60,534 nt of DNA from a virus, in the IMG/VR virus record IMGVR_UViG_3300048672_000522, positions 1-60,534 of that record; one strand, 5' to 3'. The notes below the pieces were generated by a model that saw nothing but the letters and a program-made list of their open reading frames with translations, was not told the DNA's origin and made no database searches. The first letter of the stretch is position 1. Every line of letters starts with the position of its first letter. This document shows, piece after piece, positions 1 through 8,882 of the stretch. The translations under genes were made by a program, and so were the position numbers.

Positions 1-43
1 TAAAAAGCAACTATTCAAATAAACCATCAATCTGTTATGCTTC

Positions 44-685
44 TTATTTTAGAGAAGCGAAAAACTCTTGTAACATCTTGAACTTACGTTCCTCGGTTAG
101 ATGAGTCTTCTTGATTTCTTGTTGCATCTTTTCTACAACCTGGCCATTATCTAGTACTAGCCATTGCTGTGATTCATTAACTGCGTCTACAAAACAGTCG
201 ATGCCAGAAGGATCTGCCACAGCATCAATAGCCATAACAACATAGTCATCATTGACGAATGTAGAACCACTGCGCTCAGCCACGGTACCGAGACCGCGAG
301 TAGAAACACCCATCTGAACACCACCATTCAACAGACCCGCAAGAACTTGTCCTTGTGGAGTTTCCAGTACACGGGCTTTACCGTATACATCATTACCATC
401 AAAACGAAGTTCTGTGATCAAATGTGATGCCAGTTCTGGTTTTACTTGTGGTCGACCCTCTGGGTGGCTAATTTCGCCGAGTGCACGTTTTTTCTTCACA
501 TGATTTTCAATATAACCATTTATAGACTTTTCCATCACTGATTTTGGATAGATACGGCCGTTGCGGTTTTTCTTTTCTGCCTGGGCAAAGATTCCTTCAA
601 TGTAAAGGGATTTCTTTCCCGATGCATCGGCTTCCGTCAACAATTGAACATCTGCAAAATCAACCTATTCTCTTAAAAGCAACAT
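44..685 (-). CDS. gp21: Prohead core protease, T4 gp21-like
   Basis: This 213-aa protein matches the T4 prohead protease, which matures the capsid by cleaving scaffold and shell proteins. Visible family features are LYIEGIFAQAEKKNRNGRIYP near the N-terminus, then ALGEISHP, and GVSTRGLG, which carries the serine region of this protease family. T4 gp21 has about 212 residues, so the length fits. The start at 685 requires reading TAG as Gln at codon 7 (MLLLREQVDF); the next in-frame ATG-like start would remove the first strand. It is the last complete gene before the left edge of a head operon. The gene ends in TAA. Identification is by family recognition and length. Confidence 0.93.
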
Positions 686-687
686 GA

Positions 688-1116
688 TTAGCTTCCTACT
701 ACTGTTACGTTGTCATATGAGCCAAACTCTGCAGTCTCGACCTTAGACTTATACCCTGCTGCTTTACGCAGAGTGATATATGCAGTGGCGTTTCCTACTA
801 CTGAAATGATTAGATCGGATGCTTCACCAGATGTTTCTGCAAATCCACCATTACCAGAAAAATCAAAAACATTACCATTATCAAATAGAGCAATGACTTG
901 ATTGCCACCACGTGTGATCGTTATTTTAGATGCGCCATTATCACCCTGGACCTACCACTGAATATGGTTGATCCAAACCTTGAACGGGCCAGGAGCAGTC
1001 TGAGATGATGCAAGCAAATCAGTAGCCAGAGTAATAGTCTCGTTAGTAGTACCAGTAAGACCAGAAACTTTTACAACGGAAACAGTTTCTGTATTTTTAA
1101 GAACTGATTTCGCCAT
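688..1116 (-). CDS. Putative virion protein, possible capsid decoration
   Basis: I do not recognise a named family for this 142-aa protein. It starts MAKSVLKNTETVSVVKVSG, is rich in Thr, Val, Ser and Gly, and looks all-beta with no Cys, signal peptide or membrane segment. One TAG codon lies in WQVQGDNG. It sits between the prohead core protein and the protease, 2 nt from the gp21 start, so an assembly or virion role is the simplest inference. Similar small beta-rich proteins occur near the head genes of T4-like cyanophages, but I cannot name a homologue with certainty. Confidence 0.75.
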
Positions 1117-1121
1117 TCTGA

Positions 1122-1676
1122 TTAGTCCTTAGCCAGACGATCTGAAACTTCTTCTTCGGATTCTTTATATGTGTGCAATCTATCCTTTGCATTCTTTTCT
1201 CCAGCAGATCTTTTATCTGCTTTAAACCCATATTTTTCAGCTCTGTCAATCATTGCATCTTTATCAGAACGAGATTTAAATTTAACGGTCTGTGATGCCC
1301 TATGTGCATTAGAAGAAAGTTTTGAATTATATTTGCCGTCTTCTCGAGCTTTATTGATATATGACTTTAGAGTATTTTGACTCAACTCATCCAGAGTAGC
1401 AAAATCTTCTGATTCCATGAACTCTTGAATTTCTTCCAGAGTATATTCAGACAGATCAAATTCTTCTGAAATACTGGAATCATCTGCATCTTCTACGATT
1501 TCTTCTTCTGTAGATTCAAAGACCAATTCTGGATTGAATGTGTTGTCAATCACTGCTTGACGATATGATTCAATCCCTTCTTGAATTTTCTCTGTCATGA
1601 GAGAGTCAAAAGTGGCCTGGATAGTAGCACTTTTGCCTGATTGAATTGTATTTACTAGATCGCGTGCTGTTGTCAT
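1122..1676 (-). CDS. Prohead core protein, gp68/gp67-like
   Basis: A 184-aa highly charged protein. The N-terminal part (about residues 1-45, MTTARDLVNTIQSGKSAT then a helix ending in YRQAVIDN) resembles prohead core components found between portal and protease in T4-like phages. The middle (about 50-90) is strongly acidic (Glu/Asp runs), and the C-terminus is Lys/Arg/Asp rich, typical of scaffold-core proteins that are cleaved during maturation. An AAGGAA ribosome site lies 6 nt before the ATG. It contains no TAG codon. Gene order portal, core protein, protease matches T4 genes 20, 67/68, 21; which T4 core protein it corresponds to is uncertain. Confidence 0.75.
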   Translation of the reverse strand: MTTARDLVNTIQSGKSATIQATFDSLMTEKIQEGIESYRQAVIDNTFNPELVFESTEEEIVEDADDSSISEEFDLSEYTLEEIQEFMESEDFATLDELSQNTLKSYINKAREDGKYNSKLSSNAHRASQTVKFKSRSDKDAMIDRAEKYGFKADKRSAGEKNAKDRLHTYKESEEEVSDRLAKD

Positions 1677-1692
1677 GTTTATTCCTTAAAGA

Positions 1693-3222
1693 TTATGCCT
1701 GAGGTGGTTCTTGCATCATTGCTACTGGGTCAACAATATCACCAGATTTTATCTCGGCTTCCATTTGTGTATTTATTTCTTTGATTTCATCATCTGTAAA
1801 TCTGAGTACTTTTCTTTGTATATACTCTTTACTTACATACTTGCCGACAAATGGATCCAATTGCATAGCAGTCTGAAGTCTAGTATTCAATACTTCGTTT
1901 TCCTTCAGCTCAGCAAAGAAGTTATCCTTAGCGTAAGTGACTTTAATCTTCTCTTTGAATTGTTCCCAATCCTTGCTAGAGAAAATACCCTTAGAAATCA
2001 ATTGAATACGAAGTACATCCAAGAAGATATTACTGAATTTGCTTCTCAGTTTGCCAACAAATTTTGCAAATTTTACTTCATCTCTAGAAACAGTATCTGA
2101 TCTACCAATAGAGAAACCACTATCTGGGACGAATCTAGATTTGGGTACATTCAATGAACGATACAACTTGTCCTTGAAATAATCCAAATCATCCAATTGA
2201 CCGAGCCCCTGTCCACCTGGCAGTGTAGTAATTTCTGTGGATTTATCTCCACGGCGTGGCATCCAGAAATCTTCCATCATTGACAGGTGTCTCTTTGAAT
2301 CAGCAAGTTCACCGGTAACAGCATCATATGAGAGTTTGTTCTTGAACTTGTTCATCATATCGCTGACATACTGCTCGGCTTTACCTTTTGGTAGATTACC
2401 TACATCAATATAGAAAACTCTACGTTCTGGTGCGCGAGTATATCTGTAAATGATAACCGCTTCTTCCAACATTTTCAATTGGTTAGCAGGTTTAATGGCT
2501 TTATGCAGGTATGATTGGACTAATCCTGTCTGTGAGTCAATCAATCCAGAATGGCAGTAAACAACAGAGTCCACACTCAGTCTGACACCCTGACTAGTAC
2601 CATCTGCAATACCCTTGTCATTGTACATGTAGTATTCTTGTACTTCCTTGACGATCTCTACACTATTTGCCAATTTCTCTTTGATCACGTTCTTGATTTT
2701 CTTGACCTTACGAGGGTCAATCAATCGCAATTCTTTGATACCATTTGAATGATTTTCATCTAGAAGTATGTGGAAAAAGATCTTCCCATCAACATACCAT
2801 CTTTCAAATAATTCATAACCTTCTTCATTGAAATTCATCAATGTGAGAATTTTTTGGAATTCTTCTGTGACTTTCTTCTTGATTGACTCTGAGATTTTTA
2901 GTTCTTCAAGATTTATTTCTGCTGGCTTGTCATCACCTTCAATAATGATAGCCTCATTAACGATATCTTCAATGGCTTCTGCTACTTCAGGGTATCTAGA
3001 CAATTCTCTATATCTGCGAATAAGATCGATCTCATTCTTAATCTGACCATCTGGATCAAATGCAAGGGTATAAGAATCACCAAGAATACCATTGCCGAAA
3101 TTCTGATTGATAACAATAGAACCGTCTGCTAGGTCTGGAGGGACAACCGATTTAGGAAGTTGTTTCTCTTCCTCAGATCGTTTGATCTAGAACCCGAAAA
3201 AATTGAATAGTGGATTAGCCAT
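1693..3222 (-). CDS. gp20: Portal vertex protein, T4 gp20-like
   Basis: This 509-aa protein is the dodecameric portal through which DNA enters and to which the neck attaches. Family segments include ERWYVDGKIFFH followed by GIKELRLIDPRKVKKIK and, in the clip/stem part, FWMPRRGDKSTEITTLPGG and FKDKLYRSLNVPKSRF. T4 gp20 has 524 residues. The start at 3222 (MANPLFNFFGF) needs one TAG read as Gln at codon 12; with the standard code the protein would lose its first 73 residues, which align with the T4 N-terminus. It lies downstream of the tail tube gene and a strong hairpin. Confidence 0.96.
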
Positions 3223-3258
3223 TGAGGATATAATTAAAGTTCACAAGTAAGCATATTT

Positions 3259-3280
3259 AATAAGGGCCGAAGCCCTTATT
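3259..3280 (-). terminator. UUCG-loop intrinsic hairpin after gp19
   Basis: Two nucleotides after the gp19 stop codon the minus strand reads a perfect stem AATAAGGGC, loop TTCG, GCCCTTATT. UUCG tetraloop hairpins are the typical T4 intrinsic terminators and mRNA stabilisers. It separates the tail tube gene from the portal gene. Confidence 0.8.
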
Positions 3281-3281
3281 T

Positions 3282-3827
3282 TTAAGCTACCGTAGCGCCT
3301 TGTGATGAAGAAGACGTCCAGTAGTTGTATTGGAATGTCACAGGGAAGATTTCAATCTGGTTGTTAGCTTCCCAATCAAGTGCAATTTGACCAACATCCA
3401 TCGGCCATGCATCCTTGAAGGTGTATTCCTTGACTACTTGGTCATTTCTGTCCATTTGCAGAACTTGCATATCCACTTGATACAACAGAGGGTTCTGTGT
3501 GCCGTTTGTAGATTCTGCGTTCTGGATTGTGTCGACCCAAGCTTCAAATGCATTACGTACAGTGAAATCATTGTCGTTGTACACTTCAATGGTCCAAGGC
3601 TGGAATTCACGTTCGCCTGCAAAATGTACTGGGCGACCGCGGAAACTTACCGCCACATCGGTGATTGTAGAAGAAGGCAGTGATGCAGATTTTGCAACGA
3701 ATTGCAATTTCTGACCTGCCAGTGCTGCATTAGGAACAATAGTAGGGAACGTGATCTGAACCATGAATTGGTTAGCACGTGCTCCGCCATTGATCATTTG
3801 AGCTTTAAATTGTGAAATTTGTGCCAT
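3282..3827 (-). CDS. gp19: Tail tube protein, T4 gp19-like
   Basis: The 181-aa protein forms the inner tail tube. The start chosen is ATG 3827 (MAQISQFKAQMINGGARAN), preceded by an AAGGATAA ribosome site; a longer in-frame start exists upstream but runs through a hairpin. Family features are the early hydrophobic FMVQITFP, GQKLQFVAKSASLPS in the tube fold, and a C-terminal strand IEIFPVTFQYNYW. T4 gp19 has 163 residues; the present C-terminus is slightly longer. No TAG codon is present, in keeping with very high expression. A CATAAATA late-promoter-like box lies about 20 nt upstream. Confidence 0.96.
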   Translation of the reverse strand: MAQISQFKAQMINGGARANQFMVQITFPTIVPNAALAGQKLQFVAKSASLPSSTITDVAVSFRGRPVHFAGEREFQPWTIEVYNDNDFTVRNAFEAWVDTIQNAESTNGTQNPLLYQVDMQVLQMDRNDQVVKEYTFKDAWPMDVGQIALDWEANNQIEIFPVTFQYNYWTSSSSQGATVA

Positions 3828-3847
3828 GTTTATGTTATCCTTTTCGA

Positions 3848-3855
3848 TATTTATG
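3848..3855 (-). promoter_or_regulatory. Late-promoter-like box CATAAATA before gp19
   Basis: On the minus strand CATAAATA occurs 21 nt upstream of the gp19 ATG and just after the hairpin that ends gp18. T4 late promoters have the single element TATAAATA with variants of this kind. The same C-variant precedes the GIY-YIG gene at 49200. Confidence 0.5.
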
Positions 3856-3862
3856 ATGGAAA

Positions 3863-3876
3863 GGGACCGAAGTCCC
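3863..3876 (-). terminator. UUCG-loop hairpin after gp18
   Basis: The minus strand reads GGGAC, TTCG, GTCCC ten nucleotides after the gp18 stop codon. It resembles the gp19 terminator and probably limits read-through or stabilises the sheath mRNA. Confidence 0.65.
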
Positions 3877-3886
3877 AATCTTCATA

Positions 3887-5863
3887 TTAGGCAGTGCCGC
3901 CAATGATTTCATCAAAACTTGCGCCTGTGCGAGTAGCAACGAATGACAGTTGGATGAAGTTGATGGAACGTGATGGCTTCAGGTAAATGTCAGCAACAAA
4001 TCTGTTACCATCAATCACTTCGGCAGTGTTGTTAGTCTCATCACAAACGCACTTGAAGTCGATAATACCGCGGCGACCCTTGACATCACGCAGGAATGGC
4101 TCAACCATGTTACGGAATTGTGCACGAGTGAAACCATCGTTGAATTCAAACAGTTGGTACTTAGCAGCAGTGGCAATAGCCTTTTCCAATGTGATGAACA
4201 GACGACGCACGTTGATACGATCGAATGCGGATGGCTTAGCCAAACCGGTTTTGTCACCATACAGAACGACACCTTGACCTGGGAAAGAAACCACTGGGTT
4301 GACACCATTCAAGTACAGTGTATCGCGGCTAGCTTTGGTTGGGTTGTATGCCAGTTTGATAGCATTCTTCACCTGACCACGGTTAAAACCAGCAGGAGAG
4401 AACCATGGATCATCGGTGTAGTCGGTACGCGCACACAGACCTGCAATATCACCATTCAGTGGTACCCAACGATATGCATCATTGTAGCGGTCGTACTGGT
4501 ACTTGTAACCAGAATCGAACACAACGTAAGAGCTAGAAGGCAGAGAAGTCAGAGATGCACCATCACCATTCTTGTACTTAACAATTGCTTCATCAGCATC
4601 AGCATTAGAGCCAATGATTGGTTCACCGGTGCCAACGTTCTTAGGAGAAACGAATGCCATGCAGTCCTTGCGGACTTCAACGATATTATCGATGATAAAG
4701 CGAGCCATTTCTCTGTCTGCATCACCAGCCATAACCAAACTAACGTCATACTGTTCATCATTAGCGAACAGAGCATATGCATCAATTTTGTCAGCATTGG
4801 TAGAGGCATAATCATCTGCACCACCTGCTAGAGTAGATGTAACGGCTGCAGTCAAGCTCTTATATGCTGCACCATTGACAGCCACGGCCCCCCAGTCAGC
4901 ACCAGTACCAGAAACTGCTGTTGGGTGATCCATCCAGTAAACATATTGTGATGCATTGTTGATAGCATTCTTGATATAAGAAGAAGTACCATCAGATTTC
5001 TTAGCATTCGATGCTTTGGACAGGAAAGCATAAGATTCGATCACTGTACCTGCGGTACCAGTCCACTTGCCATCAGCGTCTACCACCACCACGTGCATTT
5101 CATCATTGCTAGCACCAACGGAAGTAGCAAAGTCGGAAGTTCCTGGCTTGATGCCGAAGACTGCTTTATAAGCCCATGCATCAAATGTAGCAGAGTCTGC
5201 CATCGACACAGTCAAGGAGTTACCCAGTGAACCTGGGTAACGAGCAGCAAATTCTCCAACAACACCTTCACCATTTGCATAAGACATCTGGTATGAATCC
5301 AGATTGTTGATCTTGATACCGCCATCTACTTTAGTAGCAGTAGCAGTAGCGTTGGCACCAGAACCAGTAGAAGCAACAGTTACAGTAGGGGCTGCAGTGT
5401 AGCCAGAACCTGGATTAGTAACAACGATACCTGTGATCACACCACCAGAAATGGTAGCAGTGCCTGTAGCTTGAATACCACCGGTGACCTGTGGAGCAGA
5501 GAATGAAACCGAAGTCTCAGAGGGAATGTAACCAGTTCCGCCGGCACCAACTGTTACAACACCGACTCTACCTGTGAGGGTAGAAACAGAGTTGAATTGA
5601 CCAGCGGTATCGGTACGAACAACGAGAGCCGAGGCGCTATAGCCAAGGAAGTTTGCCACGTTGAACCAGTTTTTGAAGTTTGAGTTGTTTGGTTTACCAA
5701 AGCGCTGAATCAAAACATTTTCGGAATCAATGCTTGTGACATCCATAACTGGACCCCATGCTGCATCGATAACCGCAGCACCAACAGAGCTAGATACTGC
5801 TGGGACGATGTTTGTCAGATCTTTTTCAGTAACAACAACTGATGGTGAAACGGAAATTGCCAT
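3887..5863 (-). CDS. gp18: Contractile tail sheath protein, T4 gp18-like
   Basis: A 658-aa sheath subunit (T4 gp18 has 659). The start is ATG 5863 (MAISVSPSVVVTEKDL), six nucleotides after AAGGAA; an upstream in-frame ATG at 5881 is less likely. The N-terminal SPSVVVTEKD and the C-terminal domain with DGFTRAQFRNMVEPFLRDVKG and a final VATRTGASFDEII are typical of sheath proteins. Residues about 98-182 look like an insertion: two glycine-tyrosine modules (GGTGYIPSETSVSF and GSGYTAAPTVTV) that recur in gp8 and in the protein at 25171. No TAG in 658 codons. A consensus TATAAATA late promoter lies 51 nt upstream. Confidence 0.96.
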   Translation of the reverse strand: MAISVSPSVVVTEKDLTNIVPAVSSSVGAAVIDAAWGPVMDVTSIDSENVLIQRFGKPNNSNFKNWFNVANFLGYSASALVVRTDTAGQFNSVSTLTGRVGVVTVGAGGTGYIPSETSVSFSAPQVTGGIQATGTATISGGVITGIVVTNPGSGYTAAPTVTVASTGSGANATATATKVDGGIKINNLDSYQMSYANGEGVVGEFAARYPGSLGNSLTVSMADSATFDAWAYKAVFGIKPGTSDFATSVGASNDEMHVVVVDADGKWTGTAGTVIESYAFLSKASNAKKSDGTSSYIKNAINNASQYVYWMDHPTAVSGTGADWGAVAVNGAAYKSLTAAVTSTLAGGADDYASTNADKIDAYALFANDEQYDVSLVMAGDADREMARFIIDNIVEVRKDCMAFVSPKNVGTGEPIIGSNADADEAIVKYKNGDGASLTSLPSSSYVVFDSGYKYQYDRYNDAYRWVPLNGDIAGLCARTDYTDDPWFSPAGFNRGQVKNAIKLAYNPTKASRDTLYLNGVNPVVSFPGQGVVLYGDKTGLAKPSAFDRINVRRLFITLEKAIATAAKYQLFEFNDGFTRAQFRNMVEPFLRDVKGRRGIIDFKCVCDETNNTAEVIDGNRFVADIYLKPSRSINFIQLSFVATRTGASFDEIIGGTA

Positions 5864-5913
5864 CTTATGTTCCTTTGTCAAATTAAAATATTGTAGAACT
5901 TATGTTCACTAGG

Positions 5914-5921
5914 TATTTATA
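5914..5921 (-). promoter_or_regulatory. T4-type late promoter TATAAATA before gp18
   Basis: The exact T4 late-promoter octamer is present on the minus strand in the 74-nt gap between the terminase and sheath genes, 51 nt before the gp18 ATG. The window also encodes a gp33-like late co-activator, which fits use of such promoters. Confidence 0.7.
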
Positions 5922-5937
5922 CTTTTGAATTCTTGAA

Positions 5938-7275
5938 TTAGAAGTGAAACGTATCGGCTTCAGATTCTGTCCCATCAGAAAAGAATCCAGCAGGCATCAT
6001 TGCATCTTCTGTTTGTTTCTGCCTCAATTCAATAATTCTTGCTTTCGCCTACTAACTTGTCAATTCTGCCATAATACCCTGTGTAGTTAGGTAAGCGAAC
6101 AGAACAAGGGTCATAACTCTGTCATCATGTCCGTTCTCTGCTTCATATGAAGAACCTTTAAGAGCAAAGTTCTATAGTTCATACAGAATTTCTGAATCGC
6201 GGATAATCAGCTGATCATTCTCAATCAATGTCTTGAGGACAGAACAGCCTACTGATTTTGTTTTCTTTGTAGTTCTCAGGCCTGGTTTCTCTCCACCAAA
6301 TGCAGACATTTCACCTTTACTATCTGACATGATCACTTCTTCGTATTCATAATCATAGTACAGAGAAGATGCTATACTTTCACCGATATCATTCGTTTCT
6401 ACTAACACAGATGCATTATTGTATTTTCTAGCCAGATTCAATATGACACCTGGCAAAAGCAATGGGCTTACTTCATTATCTGCATACACAGCATCCACTT
6501 TATATGGGAGCTATGTGACATTAACAATAGTAAATGCAGAATAATCATTCCCAGTACCTCGAGCAGTATCCACATTCATGACATACTGATTGCCTGGCTT
6601 TGGTTCATCATATACATGAAGGGTGGGAGACACAGCTAGCGGTACTTCTACTGGTATAGCATTTATCTTTGAACCAGAAATCAATGTATTACTAGCACCC
6701 TGGAACTCACAATTCATTTCTTGTGCGAATTTAGATTCACCCAATACTGCTTTTTGGTCGTCTGCCCATTTCTGATCTCTGCCGGGTACATCCTACCAAA
6801 TAGCTTTAGTTAAGTTAAACCCGTTCAATCCCTATTCTGCATCCTTCACAAGTTTATAGAAATGGTTCATCCCGTTAGGTGTACTGATAATTGCAATCTT
6901 AGATTCTTTACCAGAAGAGATCGTCGGATATACAGAAGCAAAGAATTCATCTGCGGTATTATTTGGAACGAACGCGAACTCATCCAATAATAACATAGAG
7001 CAATTGTGACTTATTTCTGTGCCGGTAATATATTGATTGCCATTTGCTACATTAGAAAGATCATAAACCGTTTGTGTCTTTGAAATAGAATGTGGCAGCT
7101 CTCGTGCTTCTATCCATTTGCCATTTCTCATTACTCTATGATCTGGTGTACAGACAAGACCAGAATCAAGTTCTATAGTTTCTCTATCTTTTGTGATTAC
7201 AATGCCTGAGAAATCTTGCCAACCCTATGGAGTCAAGATTTCCCACTCACTAACATCAATTAGTTCTTGATTCAT
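5938..7275 (-). CDS. gp17: Large terminase, C-terminal half with C-intein
   Basis: This 445-aa product begins with a 91-aa C-terminal intein fragment (7003-7275) ending in SHN, followed by Cys as first residue of the C-extein (354 residues). The extein starts with the Walker B region (MLLLDEFAFVP), then STPNGMNHF, and the RNase-H-like nuclease with acidic positions in NVDTARG, VETNDIG and NGHDDRVMTL, matching T4 gp17. Seven TAG codons are in frame, including a tandem pair near the end (TSQQAK). The ATG at 7275 overlaps the end of the HNH gene by 20 nt and has an AGAAGAAA ribosome site. Trans-splicing with the product of 8226-8882 would give a 522-aa terminase; the half alone lacks Walker A. 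Confidence 0.93.
7003..7275 (-). other. C-terminal split-intein fragment (91 aa)
   Basis: Residues 1-91 of the C-terminal terminase half. Motifs seen: ILTPQGWQDFSGI, a block B signature CTPDHRV (TxxH) at about residues 42-48, a block F-like VYDLSNVANGNQYI and block G EISHN just before Cys+1. The His-Asn-Cys end is the standard intein C-terminal splice junction. Block B in this fragment rather than in the N-fragment marks an atypical split position. No linker or endonuclease domain remains within it. Confidence 0.92.
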
Positions 7276-8248
7276 TAAATTTCTTCTTTCTTCCATTCGG
7301 ATTACCATGTAACCACCCAGTTGGTTGTTGATCAGGGAAACACTGAACAATCTCCGCAATGTTCAGCGGGTTGTGATATATCTTTTTGCCCGCATTAGAA
7401 GCACCACCGATCTATTTGAGATATTCTTTTCTTTTCTCGCTCATCAATTTTTTCTATTCTTCAGATCTTTTTGAACCTAGATGTTTTTCGACAGACTTTC
7501 GAATCTTGTCTGGGTTTTTGTTGATTTTATCTGAGTGTTCCTTAGACTTTTTGACACCAGTTGTGTATTCTTTTCTTCTAAGAGAATCTTTTAATTGGAG
7601 ATATTCTGGTGGCCAATATAATGTACTATCCTTTTCTTTGAATTTTCTTCCTATTTGCCAGTTCTCATGTAGTATCGGAGCTATCTAATAATGCACTTTA
7701 CATATTTCTCCAGTTATAACATGATATACTGGTATCAATTCTTTGCCAGCACACTATTCAATTATAGATTTACTTCCTTTTTCTATCTATTCTTTGCTTC
7801 TTTTTGTGCCCTTTAGTCTACCTCTATTAGCTTTGCTAATCTTTTCTCTAACTTCGGGTCTTTTCTATGGATTTAATTCACCCTTAGAAGCATCTGTATT
7901 TGCTTGTCTGGCTTCAGAACAAAGAACGGCATATTCTTCTAATTGATTTTCAGTCAGTGTCTATAGTCTTTTTCTTCTTGTTTTGTTTACTTGATTAAAC
8001 TATGAAAGTGAAAAGCATATATTTCTATACTGAACTTTATCTCTATCTTTGTACTCTTTAAATGCTTTGTACAGAAACCAATGAGCTTTGAAATGATCTA
8101 GAACAGAGATTTTCTTAGTTATGTCATTTGGACCAAATATACACTTTGGATATATGTGGTGGTTCTCTCCTATTTCTACTATCTCAGAGGTCTCAATATG
8201 ATTGAAATATTTTTCTAACCATATATTATGAAAATTGAATTTGTACAT
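7256..8248 (-). CDS. HNH homing endonuclease inside fractured terminase gene
   Basis: A 330-aa free-standing endonuclease between the two terminase halves. The HNH motif is at residues 28-60: ENHHIYPKCIFG, followed by DHFKAHWFLYKAF. Two later segments (SKANRGRLKGTKRSKEQIEKG and the stretch around KKSKEHSDKINKNP and GSKRSEEQKK) resemble NUMOD3-type DNA-binding repeats of phage homing enzymes. It has eight in-frame TAG codons and is more A-rich than its neighbours, a sign of separate origin. Its start overlaps the N-terminal terminase gene by 23 nt and its end overlaps the C-terminal gene by 20 nt, in different frames. It probably mobilises the fractured terminase allele; activity is inferred. 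Confidence 0.88.
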
Positions 8249-8882
8249 TTATATCTTCCTCATCACTAGATGAATTTGCATTCTGTCTATTTAATGATGA
8301 GAATTTTTCTATTGACAATTTCTTCACTTCCCCCGTTATTTTATTTCGCACAGTTATTTCGGTGTCACCGGCGACACAAGTAAAACCCCGAATTGCACTA
8401 GATGATGTAGAAGAAGCAAGAACTCTAGATCCATTTTCCAGAACGAAAGAACCTTTATTCCATTCCACTACACCTTGCTGGATCCACTTAGGTAATAATT
8501 CATATGCAAACTGTACACGTGAAAGAATTTCTCTTGCTGTAGAAGCTTTGTTAGCTAGAATTGCGGTTGTTTTGTGATCATTAAAAAGAATATACCAGCA
8601 CACGAATGCCGCGACAACCGTAGTTTTTCCAGCCTGGCGACAGATTACAGCTGCAGTCTTCCTGTTCTGCCATAGAGAATAAACAATATCTTCTTGATAT
8701 TTGAATAATTTCATAGGCTGTACACCATGGTCTACAGTAACAATTTTTACATAATTCTGGATAAAATAGATTGGATCATATTTGCACTTGATCCATTCTC
8801 CAATATTATTTTCTGACCATTGGATTTCAACTCCTGCCGCCTTTAGCTGAGGATTACCATTGTATGAATGTGGTTTCTACAT
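8226..8882 (-). CDS. gp17: Large terminase, N-terminal half with N-intein
   Basis: A 218-aa product: 168 residues of N-extein followed by a 50-aa N-intein. The extein has the terminase ATPase start, with IQWSENNIGEWIKC, the adenine-binding FKYQEDIVYSLW, Walker A CRQAGKTT (residues 81-88) and VEWNKGSFVLENGSRV. It ends in AIRGFT, then Cys1 of the intein. In T4 gp17 the corresponding sequence runs straight into Walker B, here located in the other gene. The start ATG 8882 is followed at once by TAG (Met-Gln) and overlaps the gp15 stop as TAATG, with GGAG upstream. The reading frame stops in TAA at 8226. Confidence 0.94.
8229..8378 (-). other. N-terminal split-intein fragment (50 aa)
   Basis: Residues 169-218 of the N-terminal terminase half. 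It begins with block A, CVAGDTEITV, then GEVKKLSIEKF, and continues with a polar acidic tail rich in Ser, Asn, Asp and Glu. Cys1 directly follows AIRGFT. The fragment is about half the length of a canonical N-intein because block B lies in the partner. Confidence 0.92.

Noticed and set aside
1711-3046. Plus-strand open frames opposite portal, sheath, baseplate and fibre genes
   Set aside because: They are shadows of well-supported minus-strand genes, lack ribosome sites and conserved motifs.
5938-8882. Terminase region as a frameshifted pseudogene
   Set aside because: Both halves have good ribosome sites, complete intein motifs at the break and intact catalytic motifs; the break coincides with splice junction residues. 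This fits a split intein better than decay.
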